A stretch of DNA of 48,210 nt from Rickettsiales bacterium (GTDB taxonomy: Bacteria; Pseudomonadota; Alphaproteobacteria; Rickettsiales; JALZUV01): assembly GCA_029252805.1 (NCBI GenBank), contig JAQXAR010000046.1, positions 1 through 48,210 on the forward strand, in the 5' to 3' direction. The first letter of the stretch is position 1; every line of letters starts with the position of its first letter. The notes under the pieces were generated by a model. It ran no database searches and was not told the origin of the DNA. It saw nothing but the letters and a program-made list of their open reading frames with translations. Made by a program: the position numbers and the translations under genes. This document shows, piece by piece, positions 1 through 9,630 of this stretch.

Positions 1-116
1 AAGATAGCTGCGACGCTTTCAGCGTGAGCCTGTTACATAACGTCACCACCCCGACCCTAGGAACGAGGAGACAGTGTAGTTAACGATTGCTGTCACACAC
101 AAAAGAACTTATTCGG

Positions 117-226
117 TTGCAATAACAACTTATTCTTACCCTTTCAGGTTATTGCAAAATCATTGCACGCTATTTTATCAGCGACCCTACTATAGTAGTA
201 AGGTGTAGTCTGTAAGGGTAAGAATA
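117..226 (+). promoter_or_regulatory. Structured leader or operator region upstream of the 80-residue gene
   Basis: This non-coding stretch holds three perfect inverted repeats. TTGCAATAAC (117-126) pairs with GTTATTGCAA (148-157). TATTCTTACCCTT (131-143) pairs with AAGGGTAAGAATA (214-226). CTACTATAGTAG (187-198) is a 12-bp palindrome. The first two pairs interlock, so they cannot all form one simple hairpin. They could be alternative RNA folds or protein operators. A TTGCAC at 163-168 with TACTAT at 188-193 is a poor promoter because the spacer is 19 bases. I see nothing else in bases 1-279 beyond a short hairpin at 13-25. The repeats are seen directly; the regulatory role is inferred. Confidence 0.4.
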
Positions 227-279
227 TTTTTTCAACTACTCTACGTCATCAATTCAGATTACGTAAAATTCCTACAATC

Positions 280-522
280 ATGGCAAACGACAATCGGCCA
301 CAGAACTTGAATAGCGCTTTACTGAGGTTAGGCGTTCACTCAAACACTTCCTTAATGGGTATGTGCAACCAATATGCACAAAACCACAACGTGGATGCTG
401 CAATCCACTATATTAGTGTTACAATTGGCGGAGAAATCGCCAATAATATCTTTCAAGTTATTGAGAACTGGCCTTCTTCGAAGGACTGGTTTGACAAAGA
501 AACGGGAGAATACACCATGTGA
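280..522 (+). CDS. Unknown 80-residue protein
   Basis: I do not recognise this small protein. It is soluble and mostly helical by composition, with no signal peptide or membrane segment. The N-terminal half is rich in Asn, and the C-terminus reads WPSSKDWFDKETGEYTM. No Shine-Dalgarno motif stands out before the ATG. A good intrinsic terminator follows 27 bases after the stop, and the upstream region carries strong inverted repeats. Together these suggest a single-gene transcription unit with its own control. The next gene, glmU, faces it tail to tail. The terminator and coding-like composition support a real gene; function is open. Confidence 0.6.
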   Translation: MANDNRPQNLNSALLRLGVHSNTSLMGMCNQYAQNHNVDAAIHYISVTIGGEIANNIFQVIENWPSSKDWFDKETGEYTM

Positions 523-548
523 GTAACATAGTGTTATGAACCCGAGAA

Positions 549-581
549 AACAGCCTCTGCGAAAGCAAAGGCTGTTTTTTT
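549..581 (+). terminator. Rho-independent terminator after the 80-residue gene
   Basis: AACAGCCTCTGC (549-560) pairs with GCAAAGGCTGTT (565-576) with one mismatch around a GAAA loop, followed by a T run to 581. It lies between two convergent genes and points with the plus-strand gene. Confidence 0.85.
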
Positions 582-601
582 GTCCTAATTTTCGCCAAGC
601 C

Positions 602-1933
602 CTAATTCTGACGTTTATTTCTGAATTTCTGGGCCCAGCCTACGCGGTGCAATTGCTGCGGACGAGTCATGGCTAGCGCATCCGCCTCCACATCCTCCGT
701 AATCGTACTGCCAGCGCCGACAATAGCGCCCTCACCCACCTCAACCGGCGCTACGAGTGCGCTGTTGGAGCCGATAAAGGCATGATCGCCAATGGTCGTG
801 CGATATTTCTGGAAGCCGTCATAGTTACAGGTAATCGTTCCCGCACCGATATTAGCATAAGCGCCCACATGTGCATCGCCCACATAGCTGAGGTGATTCA
901 CCTTCGCGCCTTCTTCTAAATCAGCATTTTTAATTTCAACAAAGTTACCGATACGCGCGCCTTTGCCAATGTTGGCTCCTGGGCGTAAACGTGCATAAGG
1001 CCCAATAATAGCATCTTTGGAAACATGTGCCCCTTCAAGATGCGAGAAGGCGCGGATGCGAGCACCCGATTCCACCTCAACTCCCGGCCCGAAATAAACA
1101 TTCGGCTCGATCACCACATCTTTATGAATTTCAGTATCGTGGCAAAAACTAACCGTCTCTGGCGCCTGCATCGTCACGCCTGAGCGCATGATATGGTTTC
1201 GCGCACGGGCTTGATAAGCGTGCTCGGCGGCGGCTAAATCCACGCGATCATTCACGCCCAATAGCGATTCTTCCGATGCCTCAACTACGGCGCACGTTTT
1301 GCCTTCCTTCACCGCAATTTCGACCAAATCTGTTAGGTAATATTCACCCTTAGCATTATCGTTTTTAATTTGAGCGAGGTAGCGGATCAAGTCTTTCGCA
1401 TTCACCGCCATCACACCTGAGTTACACAGGTTAATCGCACGCTCTTGCGCATCTGCTTCTTTAAATTCGACGATTCTCTGCAAGTCACCCTTATCATCGC
1501 ATACTAAACGGCCATAGGCAGCAGGGTCTACCGGACGCATCCCTAAGACCGTTACCGCGGCTTTTGTCAGGATCATCGCGCGCAAGGTTTCGACCTCAAT
1601 CAATGGCGTATCACCGTAAAGCACGAAGACTAAACCGTCGAACCCGTCGAGTGACTCTTCTGCAGCACGCACCGCATGACCGGTGCCGAGTGCCTCATGC
1701 TGAATGGCGGTGTTTGCATCATAATCCAGCTGCGCGATCACTTCTGCGACCTTCGGCATTTCAGGGCCGACCACGACCACCATTTCTTCCGGCTTCAACT
1801 GAGAACTCGTTTTTAAGACATGCCCCACCATCGGCAAACCCGCTACTTCATGTAGCACCTTAGGTAAAGGCGATTTCATTCTCGTTCCCTGCCCTGCACA
1901 CAGAATCACACAAGCGATCGATGGTTTTTTCAT
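602..1933 (-). CDS. glmU: GlmU, bifunctional UDP-N-acetylglucosamine pyrophosphorylase / glucosamine-1-phosphate N-acetyltransferase
   Basis: GlmU makes UDP-GlcNAc for peptidoglycan and lipopolysaccharide in two cytoplasmic steps: acetylation of glucosamine-1-phosphate, then uridylylation. The N-terminal nucleotidyltransferase motif LCAGQGTRM followed by KSPLPKVLHEVAG is clear. So is LYGDTPLI in the same domain. The C-terminal half is a left-handed beta-helix of hexapeptide repeats, including the IGPYARLRPG, NFVEIKNA, NHLSYVGDA and GAGTITCNYDG stretches typical of the acetyltransferase. I place the start at the ATG at 1933, which has GGAAG just upstream. A TTG at 1948 would add five residues. 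The length of 443 residues fits the family. It is divergent from rmuC with 58 bases between them, which must hold both promoters. Confidence 0.97.
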   Translation of the reverse strand: MKKPSIACVILCAGQGTRMKSPLPKVLHEVAGLPMVGHVLKTSSQLKPEEMVVVVGPEMPKVAEVIAQLDYDANTAIQHEALGTGHAVRAAEESLDGFDGLVFVLYGDTPLIEVETLRAMILTKAAVTVLGMRPVDPAAYGRLVCDDKGDLQRIVEFKEADAQERAINLCNSGVMAVNAKDLIRYLAQIKNDNAKGEYYLTDLVEIAVKEGKTCAVVEASEESLLGVNDRVDLAAAEHAYQARARNHIMRSGVTMQAPETVSFCHDTEIHKDVVIEPNVYFGPGVEVESGARIRAFSHLEGAHVSKDAIIGPYARLRPGANIGKGARIGNFVEIKNADLEEGAKVNHLSYVGDAHVGAYANIGAGTITCNYDGFQKYRTTIGDHAFIGSNSALVAPVEVGEGAIVGAGSTITEDVEADALAMTRPQQLHRVGWAQKFRNKRQN

Positions 1934-1991
1934 AGCTTCCAGCCTCAAAATTGCTTACAATTCACCGTAATAAGAAGAAATTAGGGAAACC

Positions 1992-3263
1992 ATGCCTCAG
2001 ATACCAGCCAATTTTGTCATGCCAGCACTTCTAGCCTTATGCGGGTTGCTACTTGTGGTGCTTTTCACCCATTTTTATCGCACGAGCCGCATGCGACGCA
2101 TCATGAATGTGCAACGTGAACATATTATCCGCTTAGAGGCCGAAGCAGAAGCCTCAGACCGTTACGGCGATACGTTCAAAGATGCCGCCCGTGCAAGCGT
2201 GATGGCCGTAGGACAAGAGCTCTCCAGCAAGCTGCTCGAAGATCATAAGCGCGAAGCGGAAGCGGTTAAGCAATCAATCGGACAAAAAACAGAAGAACAA
2301 CAACAGAAGTTCCTCAAACAATTTGGTGAGCTTTCAAATGCCGTTGCGGCGATCAATGAAACCAGCAAGCAAACACAAGATAAAGCTGATACACTCTGGC
2401 GCACCATGTCATCGCCCGGCACTGCAGGGCAGCTTACGGAAGTCTCATTAGAGAATCTTCTACTGAATCTCGGCCTACAAAGAGGCACCGACTTCGACCT
2501 ACAAGCCAGTATGACCAACGATGCAGGAAGTAACTTTCGTCCTGATGGCATTGTCTACCTCCCCTTTGACCGCCTGATGATTATCGACTGCAAAGCCTCT
2601 AAATATGAACTCGAACTCGCTGCTGCAGAAACCGAACAAGAGCGCACGCAAGCCGAAGCAAAATTTAGCCAAGCCATGCATAAGCACATCACCTCGCTTG
2701 CGCAAAAGAACTACACTGCGGCCGTGATTGACGATCATAAACGCCGTACCGGAAACGCACCTCACCCACAGATTATCAATGTGATGTATATCGCCTCCGA
2801 TGCGGCGGTTTCGCGCCTTGATACGATCGATGGTAGCTTCCGCGAGAAGATGCAAAAATATGGCATTATCGCCGTAGGCCCCGCAGGTTTACATGGCCTA
2901 TGCAGTATCGCCTCGATGCAGATTTCTGAACTCAAACGAGATGAAAATCGCGAGAAAATCGTTAAAGAAATCGAACGGATCCTTGCTGGCCTTGCCATCA
3001 ATCTTGATCATTTAGAGAAAACCGGCACGCATCTAAAGCGCGCGGCGGAAAGCTACACGAAATTCACCTCTTCCTATAACCGCACCTTATCGCCCAGACT
3101 CAAGAATATTGAGAAACTCGGTATCTCACCTGAAGGAAATAAGAAACTCCCCGGCAAACTTCTTGGCTTTGAGATGCGCGAAACGAATGAATGGATTGAA
3201 GGTGAAGCCGAAGATGCCGATAATGTCACTTCATTGGAAGATAAACGAAAGAGTACCTCTTAA
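1992..3263 (+). CDS. rmuC: RmuC-family DNA recombination protein
   Basis: RmuC proteins are predicted nuclease-fold proteins that limit recombination at inverted repeats in E. coli; the exact activity is unsettled. Residues about 8-27 form one N-terminal membrane anchor. Residues about 40-125 are a charged, Gln/Glu-rich coiled coil. The conserved core follows: LTEVSLENLL, RPDGIVYLP, DRLMIIDCKAS (the PD-(D/E)xK-like signature), then MYIASDAAVSR and YGIIAVGPAGL, and a helical C-terminus. A GGGA sequence lies seven bases before the ATG. The stop codon overlaps the next ATG as TAATG, so the hydrolase downstream is translationally coupled. 423 residues is a normal length. Confidence 0.9.
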   Translation: MPQIPANFVMPALLALCGLLLVVLFTHFYRTSRMRRIMNVQREHIIRLEAEAEASDRYGDTFKDAARASVMAVGQELSSKLLEDHKREAEAVKQSIGQKTEEQQQKFLKQFGELSNAVAAINETSKQTQDKADTLWRTMSSPGTAGQLTEVSLENLLLNLGLQRGTDFDLQASMTNDAGSNFRPDGIVYLPFDRLMIIDCKASKYELELAAAETEQERTQAEAKFSQAMHKHITSLAQKNYTAAVIDDHKRRTGNAPHPQIINVMYIASDAAVSRLDTIDGSFREKMQKYGIIAVGPAGLHGLCSIASMQISELKRDENREKIVKEIERILAGLAINLDHLEKTGTHLKRAAESYTKFTSSYNRTLSPRLKNIEKLGISPEGNKKLPGKLLGFEMRETNEWIEGEAEDADNVTSLEDKRKSTS

Positions 3264-4159
3264 TGCAATTCCCCGGACCACAATGGCCTGAGCTCGAAAC
3301 CATCACACTCACCGATGGTCGCACCCTCGCCTTCCGCCGTATTGGCGCAAAAACCGGTAAACCGGTCCTCTTCTTCCACGGCACGCCCGGTTCTCACACG
3401 CTCGGTTTTATGGCCGGTGATGCTGCGGAACGTGCAGGCTATCAACTTATCTGCCCTGATCGTCCAGGCATTGGTGATTCTGCCCCTCAGAAAGGCCGAG
3501 AATTGCGGCACTACCCTTTGGATATGATTCAACTCCTCGCACATTTAAAGATCAAAGAATGCGGCGTGATTGGCATTTCCGGCGGCGCCCCTTATGCGTT
3601 CCAATGTGCCTATGACCTGCCCAATCAAATCACGTTCGTCACTAGCTTATCCGGATGGCTTAGCTTCGGGCGTGAAGAGGCAACTGGCATCAAATTACCC
3701 AAGCCCATCAACACGTTCCGCTTAATGTATAAAAGCAAATTCACCGTACCGGCTGTCGGCAAACTCACCGAATATACCGTCAATAAGCAGCCGGATAAAT
3801 TCGTCGCACATTTACGCAAAACCCTACCGCCTGCAGATGTCGCACTGATGGATGTGGATTTTTATCGTGAGCTCTTCCTCTATGATTTGCAAAATGCCTA
3901 TAAAAATGGATGGAAAGGCCCAGCCGTGGATGGCGCCCTGCAATTTGGTGATCAGCCTTTCGCCTTACACAATATCAAACAGCCCGTCATCTTACTACAT
4001 GGCACCGCCGATAGCGTTGTGCCCTACGCCATGGCCGAAGCCTACAATAAGCACCTACCGAATGTAGCGGAATTCATCACCACCCCCGAAGGCGGGCATC
4101 TTTGCGCTGCGACGGAAGAAGGTAAGGTGTTTAACGCGATTAAGAAAATTGATACTTAA
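3263..4159 (+). CDS. Alpha/beta hydrolase
   Basis: A 298-residue serine hydrolase of the alpha/beta fold. The oxyanion-hole motif FFHGTPGS is near residue 37. The nucleophile elbow is GISGG with Ser106. The likely catalytic acid is Asp250 in HGTADSVVPY, and the likely catalytic base is His279 in EGGHL. No signal peptide is present, so it should act in the cytoplasm. The substrate cannot be told from sequence. Its ATG shares one base with the rmuC stop codon, so the two genes form an operon. Its end overlaps the end of the convergent 378-residue gene by four bases. Confidence 0.88.
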   Translation: MQFPGPQWPELETITLTDGRTLAFRRIGAKTGKPVLFFHGTPGSHTLGFMAGDAAERAGYQLICPDRPGIGDSAPQKGRELRHYPLDMIQLLAHLKIKECGVIGISGGAPYAFQCAYDLPNQITFVTSLSGWLSFGREEATGIKLPKPINTFRLMYKSKFTVPAVGKLTEYTVNKQPDKFVAHLRKTLPPADVALMDVDFYRELFLYDLQNAYKNGWKGPAVDGALQFGDQPFALHNIKQPVILLHGTADSVVPYAMAEAYNKHLPNVAEFITTPEGGHLCAATEEGKVFNAIKKIDT

Positions 4160-5292
4160 AAGCCTGGATTAAAGCCTTCTAGTTCAACTTTATTCATTAG
4201 ACTATCCGTATGCCTCCCAAGTGAGTCCGCTGCTGGAGGAGTGCGGTTGAGAATATCATCTATCAAACTCCCCCGTAAAGAGGAAATCGTATCTTGTGCT
4301 CCGGTAGCGGCTCCCTGCTCACCCAGAATCACCTCCCCTGCCGGAACATCTGGTAAGGTATTTAGTTGGGCATTAAACTCATTGATAAAATCTTGCTGCT
4401 GCTCAGCGCGTATTTGTTCATTGAGTTCCAAAAACTCTGCACCACTCATTGTATTTTCAATAACTCTAAAGTTATCAACATTCTTAAACACATATCTATT
4501 GGCGCCACCCTCTGCATCTGTATTGCTAGTTACCCCTTCTCCCGCAGAGGAATACGTTACTGCGCCATCCACTGGAGCAGAATGTGTTTCCGTCTTTGTT
4601 TCGGTCGCGGAAGCCTCATGATGTTCTTCAACAGCGGGCTCATCAACATGCTCACCTACCTTATGATCACCCGCATCATGCCCTCCACCGTCTGAGATAA
4701 CCGCTCCTTGCTCCATGGCGCTTTGAGGTAAATATTCTGAAATTTCCGGCCAGTCTCCACTTAAGCTCGCGCCGATAATGGAGCCGATAATACCACTAAC
4801 GATCGCATGTTTGATGCCGGCGCTAATAACGCTCGAAGCTTCCACCTTATGCGCATTAGCGATCTCTTCGGAGGTGGGTTGGCCGCCTGCGGCGTATAAA
4901 GCAGCTTCACGCTTTTTCCCCTCTCGTTTAGCCTCTTGGTTTCCACGATAAAGCCCGACTAACCCTGCGGCGAGCATCGTTACCATAATGGGGGTTGCAA
5001 GCGCACTTAAGCCAGCCATCGCGATGGCGCCGCCTACAGCCATTCTGACCAAAGCAAAAACCGCAACAGATGTCGCCACCGAAAACAGGAAGTCGCTAGG
5101 ATTATTCGCAACGCTATGCGCAAAATGTTTTACTTTATTTGAAAAAGCGATCGGTCGATAACCCACTTGAGAACTATCATCAACCTGCAGGTTAGAGCGT
5201 GAAGGTTGCGCAACAAAAGGGTCCGGCGCAGCAACCACTGTTGGTTGCCCCGCTCTTACGTCTCTTTTGTTATATGTCGCTACTTCGGTCAC
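4156..5292 (-). CDS. Unknown membrane-associated protein with acidic His-rich linker (378 residues)
   Basis: I do not recognise this protein. The start is a GTG at 5292 with GGAG four bases upstream. Residues 1-55 are polar with no signal peptide. Residues about 60-115 hold two hydrophobic stretches rich in Ala, Val and Gly, followed by a basic segment (NQEAKREGKKREA). A shorter hydrophobic stretch at about 155-178 has glycine-zipper spacing (GIIGSIIGASLSG). Residues about 195-235 are rich in His, Glu and Asp and could bind metal or be disordered. The remainder is acidic and Gln-rich (RAEQQQDFINEFNAQL). Glycine-zipper membrane segments occur in pore-forming or stress-related inner-membrane proteins, but that is only a resemblance. 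Real gene: likely. Function: unknown. Confidence 0.7.
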   Translation of the reverse strand: MTEVATYNKRDVRAGQPTVVAAPDPFVAQPSRSNLQVDDSSQVGYRPIAFSNKVKHFAHSVANNPSDFLFSVATSVAVFALVRMAVGGAIAMAGLSALATPIMVTMLAAGLVGLYRGNQEAKREGKKREAALYAAGGQPTSEEIANAHKVEASSVISAGIKHAIVSGIIGSIIGASLSGDWPEISEYLPQSAMEQGAVISDGGGHDAGDHKVGEHVDEPAVEEHHEASATETKTETHSAPVDGAVTYSSAGEGVTSNTDAEGGANRYVFKNVDNFRVIENTMSGAEFLELNEQIRAEQQQDFINEFNAQLNTLPDVPAGEVILGEQGAATGAQDTISSLRGSLIDDILNRTPPAADSLGRHTDSLMNKVELEGFNPGF

Positions 5293-5341
5293 ACATCTCC
5301 ACTTACATTATTCAATCTCGGAATGAGTATAAAGGATTACC

Positions 5342-5361
5342 CCCCTCAACCGAAGGAGGGG
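5342..5361 (-). terminator. GC-rich hairpin downstream of uvrA
   Basis: On the minus strand CCCCTC pairs with GAGGGG, with a C(TTCG)G tetraloop-like centre. It sits about 30 bases after the uvrA stop and before the GTG of the 378-residue gene. There is no clean T run after it, so it may be a weak terminator, an mRNA end stabiliser, or both. Confidence 0.4.
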
Positions 5362-5391
5362 TATGTTACGATTAGATGACAGTCAGAGCGC

Positions 5392-8355
5392 CTAAGCTAC
5401 CTTTTTACTCTTGCCCTCAGCGCCTTTTTTCTTATTTAGGTACGGCTTGAGCCATTTCCCTGTAATAGAGCGCTTCTCTTTGATCACCTCTTCCGGCGTG
5501 CCTGCAACAACGAGCTCGCCGCCTTTATGACCACCACCCGGGCCGATATCGACCACCCAATCCGCCGTTTTCACGACATCTAGGTTATGCTCAATCACGA
5601 CTACCGTGTTACCCGCATCGACCAAGCGATGCAGCACCATAAGGAGCTTCGCAATATCTTCACTATGCAAGCCTGTAGTTGGCTCATCAAGAATATAAAG
5701 CGTACGACCTGTCGAGCGTTTTGATAGCTCACGTGCCAGCTTAATACGCTGTGCCTCACCCCCGGAAAGTGTCGTCGCTGATTGGCCAATACCAATATAA
5801 CCCAAGCCGACTTCTTCGAGTGCTTTGCATTTTTCACTGATCGATGGATGTGCTTCAAAAAACTTTGAAGCCTCTTCAACCGTCATGTTTAGAACGTCAG
5901 AGATCGACTTATCTTTATACGTCACTTCCAGCGTTTCGCGGTTATAACGCGCGCCTTGGCAGACATCACATTTCACGTAAACATCTGGCAGGAAGTGCAT
6001 TTCAATCTTGATAACGCCGTCCCCTTGACATGCTTCACAACGTCCGCCTTTAACGTTAAAGCTAAAGCGGCCCGACTTATAGCCACGCGCTTTTGCTTCC
6101 GGCAATTGAGCGAACCAATCACGAATGGGCGTAAATGCCCCGGTATAAGTCGCCGGATTCGAACGTGGAGTACGCCCAATCGGCGATTGATCAATCTCAA
6201 TCACCTTATCGATAAACTCAAGACCTGTGATTTTATCATGTGCTCCCGGATGTGCCTTACTTCCGTGCAACTTGCGCATGGTCGCCTTATAGAGCGTTTC
6301 AATCGTCAGGCTAGATTTACCGCCACCCGATACTCCTGTGACGCAAGTGAGCGTCGCCAGTGGAATCGTCACATCGATATCTTTAAGGTTATTCGCACGC
6401 GCGCCTTTAATCGTAATCGCTTTGATTTTCGACGTTTCACGACGTTTCTTCGGCACTGCAATCTCTCTTTTACCCGAGAGATACTGACCTGTAATGGAAT
6501 TAGGATCATCCATCACTTCTTGCGCGGTACCTTCTGATACGATGAGACCACCATGCACACCGGCACCCGGCCCCATATCGATCAGGTAATCTGATTCGCG
6601 CATTGTATCTTCATCATGCTCTACCACGATCACGGTATTTCCCAGATCACGAAGGTTTTTCAACGTACTTAGCAGACGTTCATTATCGCATTGGTGCAAG
6701 CCAATTGAAGGCTCATCCAACACGTAAAGCACGCCAGAAAGGCCGGAACCAATTTGCGATGCCAAACGGATACGCTGTGACTCACCGCCCGAAAGCGTGC
6801 CAGATTCACGGCTCAGCGTGAGGTAATCCAAGCCTACATTATTGAGGAAACCAAGACGAGCGCACAGTTCCTTGAGCACTTTTTCACCAATTTGCTGATG
6901 CGTTTTGCTAAGCTTTTTTTCTATGCTAGAGAACCACTCGACCGCTTCTTCAATCGACAAACGGCAAATCTCACCAATATGATGATCAGCCACTTTAATG
7001 CAGAGCGATTCTTTATTCAGGCGATAACCATTACACGCTTCACACGGGCTGATATCTTGATATTTACCAAGCTCTTCGCGCACATGATCGCTTTCCGTCT
7101 CATCGGACTTACGTCTGAGCGATGGGATAATACCTTCAAATGGCTTGTTACTGAGGAAGCTACGCAAACCATCATTATATTTGATTTTCACCACTTCCTC
7201 GCCGGAGCCGTAAAGCAGCATTTCCTGAGTTTCGTCTGGCAGGTCTTTAAACGGCACAAGCGGATTGAATCCGAAATGCTGAGATAAACCTTCAATCGTT
7301 TGTTTATAATATTTCGTTTGCGTGTTCGCCCAAGGCGCAATCGCATCATCCAGCAACGATTTCTTCGGATCGGGTACGATCAGTTCTGGTACGAAGAAAA
7401 TCTCCGTTCCGAGGCCATCACACTCTTTACAAGCACCATAAGGGCTGTTGAATGAGAATAAACGCGGTTCAATTTCATCAATCGTAAAGCCGCTTTCGGG
7501 GCAAGCGAACTTGCTTGAAAGCAGGATAAACTCGCTATCTCCGCCTTTTTTCTTCGGCAGAACTTCGACCATTACCAAGCCGCTCCCCGTATTCACAGCC
7601 GTTTCCATTGAGTCCGCCAAACGCACTTCGATATCGTCTTTAATCACCAAGCGATCGACGATAACTTCGATCTCATGCTTCTTATTTTTATCGAGCTTAG
7701 GCAGTTCATCATCAAATTTATACACTTCGCCATTAATGCGTACCCGCTGGAAGCCAGCCTTCTGCGCGGCAATAAGTTCGCCATGATGCTCACCTTTACG
7801 GCCACGCACAACCGGCGCAAGCAGGTGAAATTTCGTGCCCTCAGGCAGTTCCATCACCTTATCAACCATCTGACTAACCGTTTGACTTTCAATCGGTTTA
7901 CCTGTCGCTGGAGAATATGGAACACCAATACGCGCATAAAGCAAACGCAGGTAATCATAAATCTCAGTCACCGTACCTACGGTCGAACGCGGATTCTTGC
8001 TGGTCGTCTTCTGATCAATCGCAATTGCAGGTGATAGGCCGGTGATGCTCTCGACATCCGGCTTATCCTGAATATTCAAAAACTGGCGCGCATAGGCCGA
8101 TAGACTCTCGACATAACGACGCTGTCCTTCCGCATAGATCGTATCAAACGCAAGCGAGGATTTACCTGAGCCTGAAAGCCCTGTCACCACCACCAACTGA
8201 TTCTTAGGAATATTAACATCCACATCTTGCAGATTATGTTCTTTCGCGCCACGAACGCGGATAAAAGGATCACTTGGGTTTTCGAGAGCTGACATATTCG
8301 CCTGTACCTGTACTTCTTTAAGGGGCATGCACTCTAGCCAATTTTCCTCTACCAT
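5392..8355 (-). CDS. uvrA: UvrA, excinuclease ABC subunit A
   Basis: UvrA is the damage-recognition ATPase of nucleotide excision repair. It dimerises and loads UvrB on distorted DNA. Both ABC modules are present. The first has Walker [10 protein letters not shown] and signature [12 protein letters not shown]; the second has Walker [10 protein letters not shown] and signature [12 protein letters not shown]. Zinc-finger cysteines are visible in CKEC and CEAC pairs, and in CEACQGDG with [10 protein letters not shown]. At 987 residues it is slightly longer than E. coli UvrA because of extra N-terminal residues and a Lys-rich tail. The ATG at 8355 has no good ribosome site. The ATG at 8295 ([11 protein letters not shown]) is closer to the usual family start and could be the true one. 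It is divergent from ssb. Confidence 0.97.
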   Translation of the reverse strand: MVEENWLECMPLKEVQVQANMSALENPSDPFIRVRGAKEHNLQDVDVNIPKNQLVVVTGLSGSGKSSLAFDTIYAEGQRRYVESLSAYARQFLNIQDKPDVESITGLSPAIAIDQKTTSKNPRSTVGTVTEIYDYLRLLYARIGVPYSPATGKPIESQTVSQMVDKVMELPEGTKFHLLAPVVRGRKGEHHGELIAAQKAGFQRVRINGEVYKFDDELPKLDKNKKHEIEVIVDRLVIKDDIEVRLADSMETAVNTGSGLVMVEVLPKKKGGDSEFILLSSKFACPESGFTIDEIEPRLFSFNSPYGACKECDGLGTEIFFVPELIVPDPKKSLLDDAIAPWANTQTKYYKQTIEGLSQHFGFNPLVPFKDLPDETQEMLLYGSGEEVVKIKYNDGLRSFLSNKPFEGIIPSLRRKSDETESDHVREELGKYQDISPCEACNGYRLNKESLCIKVADHHIGEICRLSIEEAVEWFSSIEKKLSKTHQQIGEKVLKELCARLGFLNNVGLDYLTLSRESGTLSGGESQRIRLASQIGSGLSGVLYVLDEPSIGLHQCDNERLLSTLKNLRDLGNTVIVVEHDEDTMRESDYLIDMGPGAGVHGGLIVSEGTAQEVMDDPNSITGQYLSGKREIAVPKKRRETSKIKAITIKGARANNLKDIDVTIPLATLTCVTGVSGGGKSSLTIETLYKATMRKLHGSKAHPGAHDKITGLEFIDKVIEIDQSPIGRTPRSNPATYTGAFTPIRDWFAQLPEAKARGYKSGRFSFNVKGGRCEACQGDGVIKIEMHFLPDVYVKCDVCQGARYNRETLEVTYKDKSISDVLNMTVEEASKFFEAHPSISEKCKALEEVGLGYIGIGQSATTLSGGEAQRIKLARELSKRSTGRTLYILDEPTTGLHSEDIAKLLMVLHRLVDAGNTVVVIEHNLDVVKTADWVVDIGPGGGHKGGELVVAGTPEEVIKEKRSITGKWLKPYLNKKKGAEGKSKKVA

Positions 8356-8459
8356 GCTAGCGATAATTACGGTTTCTCTACAAAATACCCTTATACCACA
8401 TCTTGCAGATAGGCGAGTAAGGCTAGCCCACCAACTTTTTGGCGTGCGTCATTTATTTT

Positions 8460-8496
8460 GCGCAGTAAAACTAATGACAAACCTATAAAACTGCGC
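8460..8496 (+). promoter_or_regulatory. Inverted repeat in the uvrA-ssb divergent promoter region
   Basis: GCGCAGT (8460-8466) and ACTGCGC (8490-8496) form a perfect 7-bp inverted repeat about 40 bases before the ssb start. It may be an operator or a leader hairpin. I found no GTTC-N7-GTTC alphaproteobacterial SOS box in 8356-8537, although SOS control of this pair is common. Confidence 0.3.
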
Positions 8497-8537
8497 TATT
8501 CCTTCACAAAATTAATAAGAACATAAATGAGGGCATC

Positions 8538-9038
8538 ATGGCTGGTAGCATCAATAAAGTAACTTTAATCGGTAATGTGGGTAACGAACCTGAGATTCGT
8601 CAAACACAGGATGGCCGTGAACTTGCAAATCTTTCCATCGCGACATCGGATAGCTGGCGCGATAAAAACACAGGCGAACGCCGTGAGAAAACTGAATGGC
8701 ACCGTGTGGTCGTCTTCAATGAAGGCCTCGTTAAAGTGATCAAAAACTATGTTCACAAAGGCTCTAAGCTTTATCTTGAAGGCGCGCTTCAAACACGCAA
8801 ATGGACTGGCAATGACGGTATTGAGAAATACACAACTGAAGTCGTCCTCCAAGGCTTTAACGGCAATTTGACTATGCTCGACAGCAAAGGCAGCCAAGGT
8901 GGAAGCTACAATCAAGATAGTGGCAGCCAGAACCAAGGCCAACAGCAAGCCTCACCTGCATTTGGTCAAGTCCCAGGTGGCAATGCGAGCAATGCTCCCG
9001 CAGCAGCGCCTGAATTAGACGATGAAATCCCATTCTAA
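8538..9038 (+). CDS. ssb: Single-stranded DNA-binding protein SSB
   Basis: SSB coats single-stranded DNA in replication, recombination and repair, and recruits partner proteins through its acidic tip. The N-terminal OB fold (residues 1-110) begins MAGSINKVTLIGNVGN and contains TEWHRVVVFN and GSKLYLEGALQTRKW. A Gln/Gly/Ser-rich flexible linker follows. The protein ends in ELDDEIPF, the conserved partner-binding tip. GAGGGC precedes the ATG by about six bases. 166 residues is typical. The uvrA/ssb divergent arrangement is common in Proteobacteria. Confidence 0.97.
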   Translation: MAGSINKVTLIGNVGNEPEIRQTQDGRELANLSIATSDSWRDKNTGERREKTEWHRVVVFNEGLVKVIKNYVHKGSKLYLEGALQTRKWTGNDGIEKYTTEVVLQGFNGNLTMLDSKGSQGGSYNQDSGSQNQGQQQASPAFGQVPGGNASNAPAAAPELDDEIPF

Positions 9039-9057
9039 TTTTTAAGGTTATCCAACC

Positions 9058-9630
9058 ATGGATAAGTTAAAATTTTGGGGCGCCGCGGTCGGCTTTATCC
9101 TTTTTCTTTGGATTATGTCACCAGACCCTGAGCCTGAAGCGACAGATTTTACGACCACAGAAGCCCAGCTAACGGGTGATGGGGCCACCATTTTATCTGA
9201 TCCGCTAGACGGACCGCAAACCATGCAGTTCAAGACTGGCAAAGTGCCCATTACAACACGAGGCGGCAATTTACCTCTCGTTTTAGGCTTTGCGCATAGT
9301 GACGAACAGCAATCCGCCGGGTTAATGCATTACCGCGTTTGGCCAAATTACATGCACGGGTTACTGTTCCTTTTTGAAGAAGAAGATAGCTACAGCATGT
9401 GGATGCGCAACACGCATCTATCGCTTGATATTGCCTTTATTGATCGTAACGGACGGATCGTTCAGATTGTCAGGAACACTACGCCAAAATCAGAAGTTCC
9501 GATCAAAGCACAAGATCAGGTTCTCGCTATTTTAGAAATCCCAGCAGGAAGTGCCGCCAAATGGAATTTGAAAAAAGGCGATCAATTACGTCTCAAATAT
9601 TTCCGCTCTGCCTTGCCTGCTTCGCGTTAA
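9058..9630 (+). CDS. DUF192 family protein, membrane-anchored
   Basis: The protein starts with a single hydrophobic segment (residues about 7-20), so the rest is likely periplasmic. Residues about 60-185 match the DUF192 pattern: LVLGFAHSDEQQSAGLMHY, then MHGLLFLFEEE, MWMRNTHLSLDIAFID, GRIVQI, and AILEIPAGSAAKWNLKKGDQL. The biochemical function of DUF192 is not established. It follows ssb by 19 bases and overlaps the next gene by 70 bases, so the three may be cotranscribed. Confidence 0.85.
   Translation: MDKLKFWGAAVGFILFLWIMSPDPEPEATDFTTTEAQLTGDGATILSDPLDGPQTMQFKTGKVPITTRGGNLPLVLGFAHSDEQQSAGLMHYRVWPNYMHGLLFLFEEEDSYSMWMRNTHLSLDIAFIDRNGRIVQIVRNTTPKSEVPIKAQDQVLAILEIPAGSAAKWNLKKGDQLRLKYFRSALPASR

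Noticed and set aside
1-279. tRNA or rRNA fragment at the left edge
   Set aside because: No cloverleaf, TTCRANNC box or rRNA-like sequence was seen; only inverted repeats.
5956-8034. Several plus-strand ORFs of 70-190 residues opposite uvrA
   Set aside because: uvrA is intact and conserved throughout; the opposite frames show no motif or ribosome site.
8356-8537. SOS box controlling uvrA and ssb
   Set aside because: No GTTC-N7-GTTC or LexA CTGT-type palindrome was found; only an unrelated 7-bp inverted repeat.
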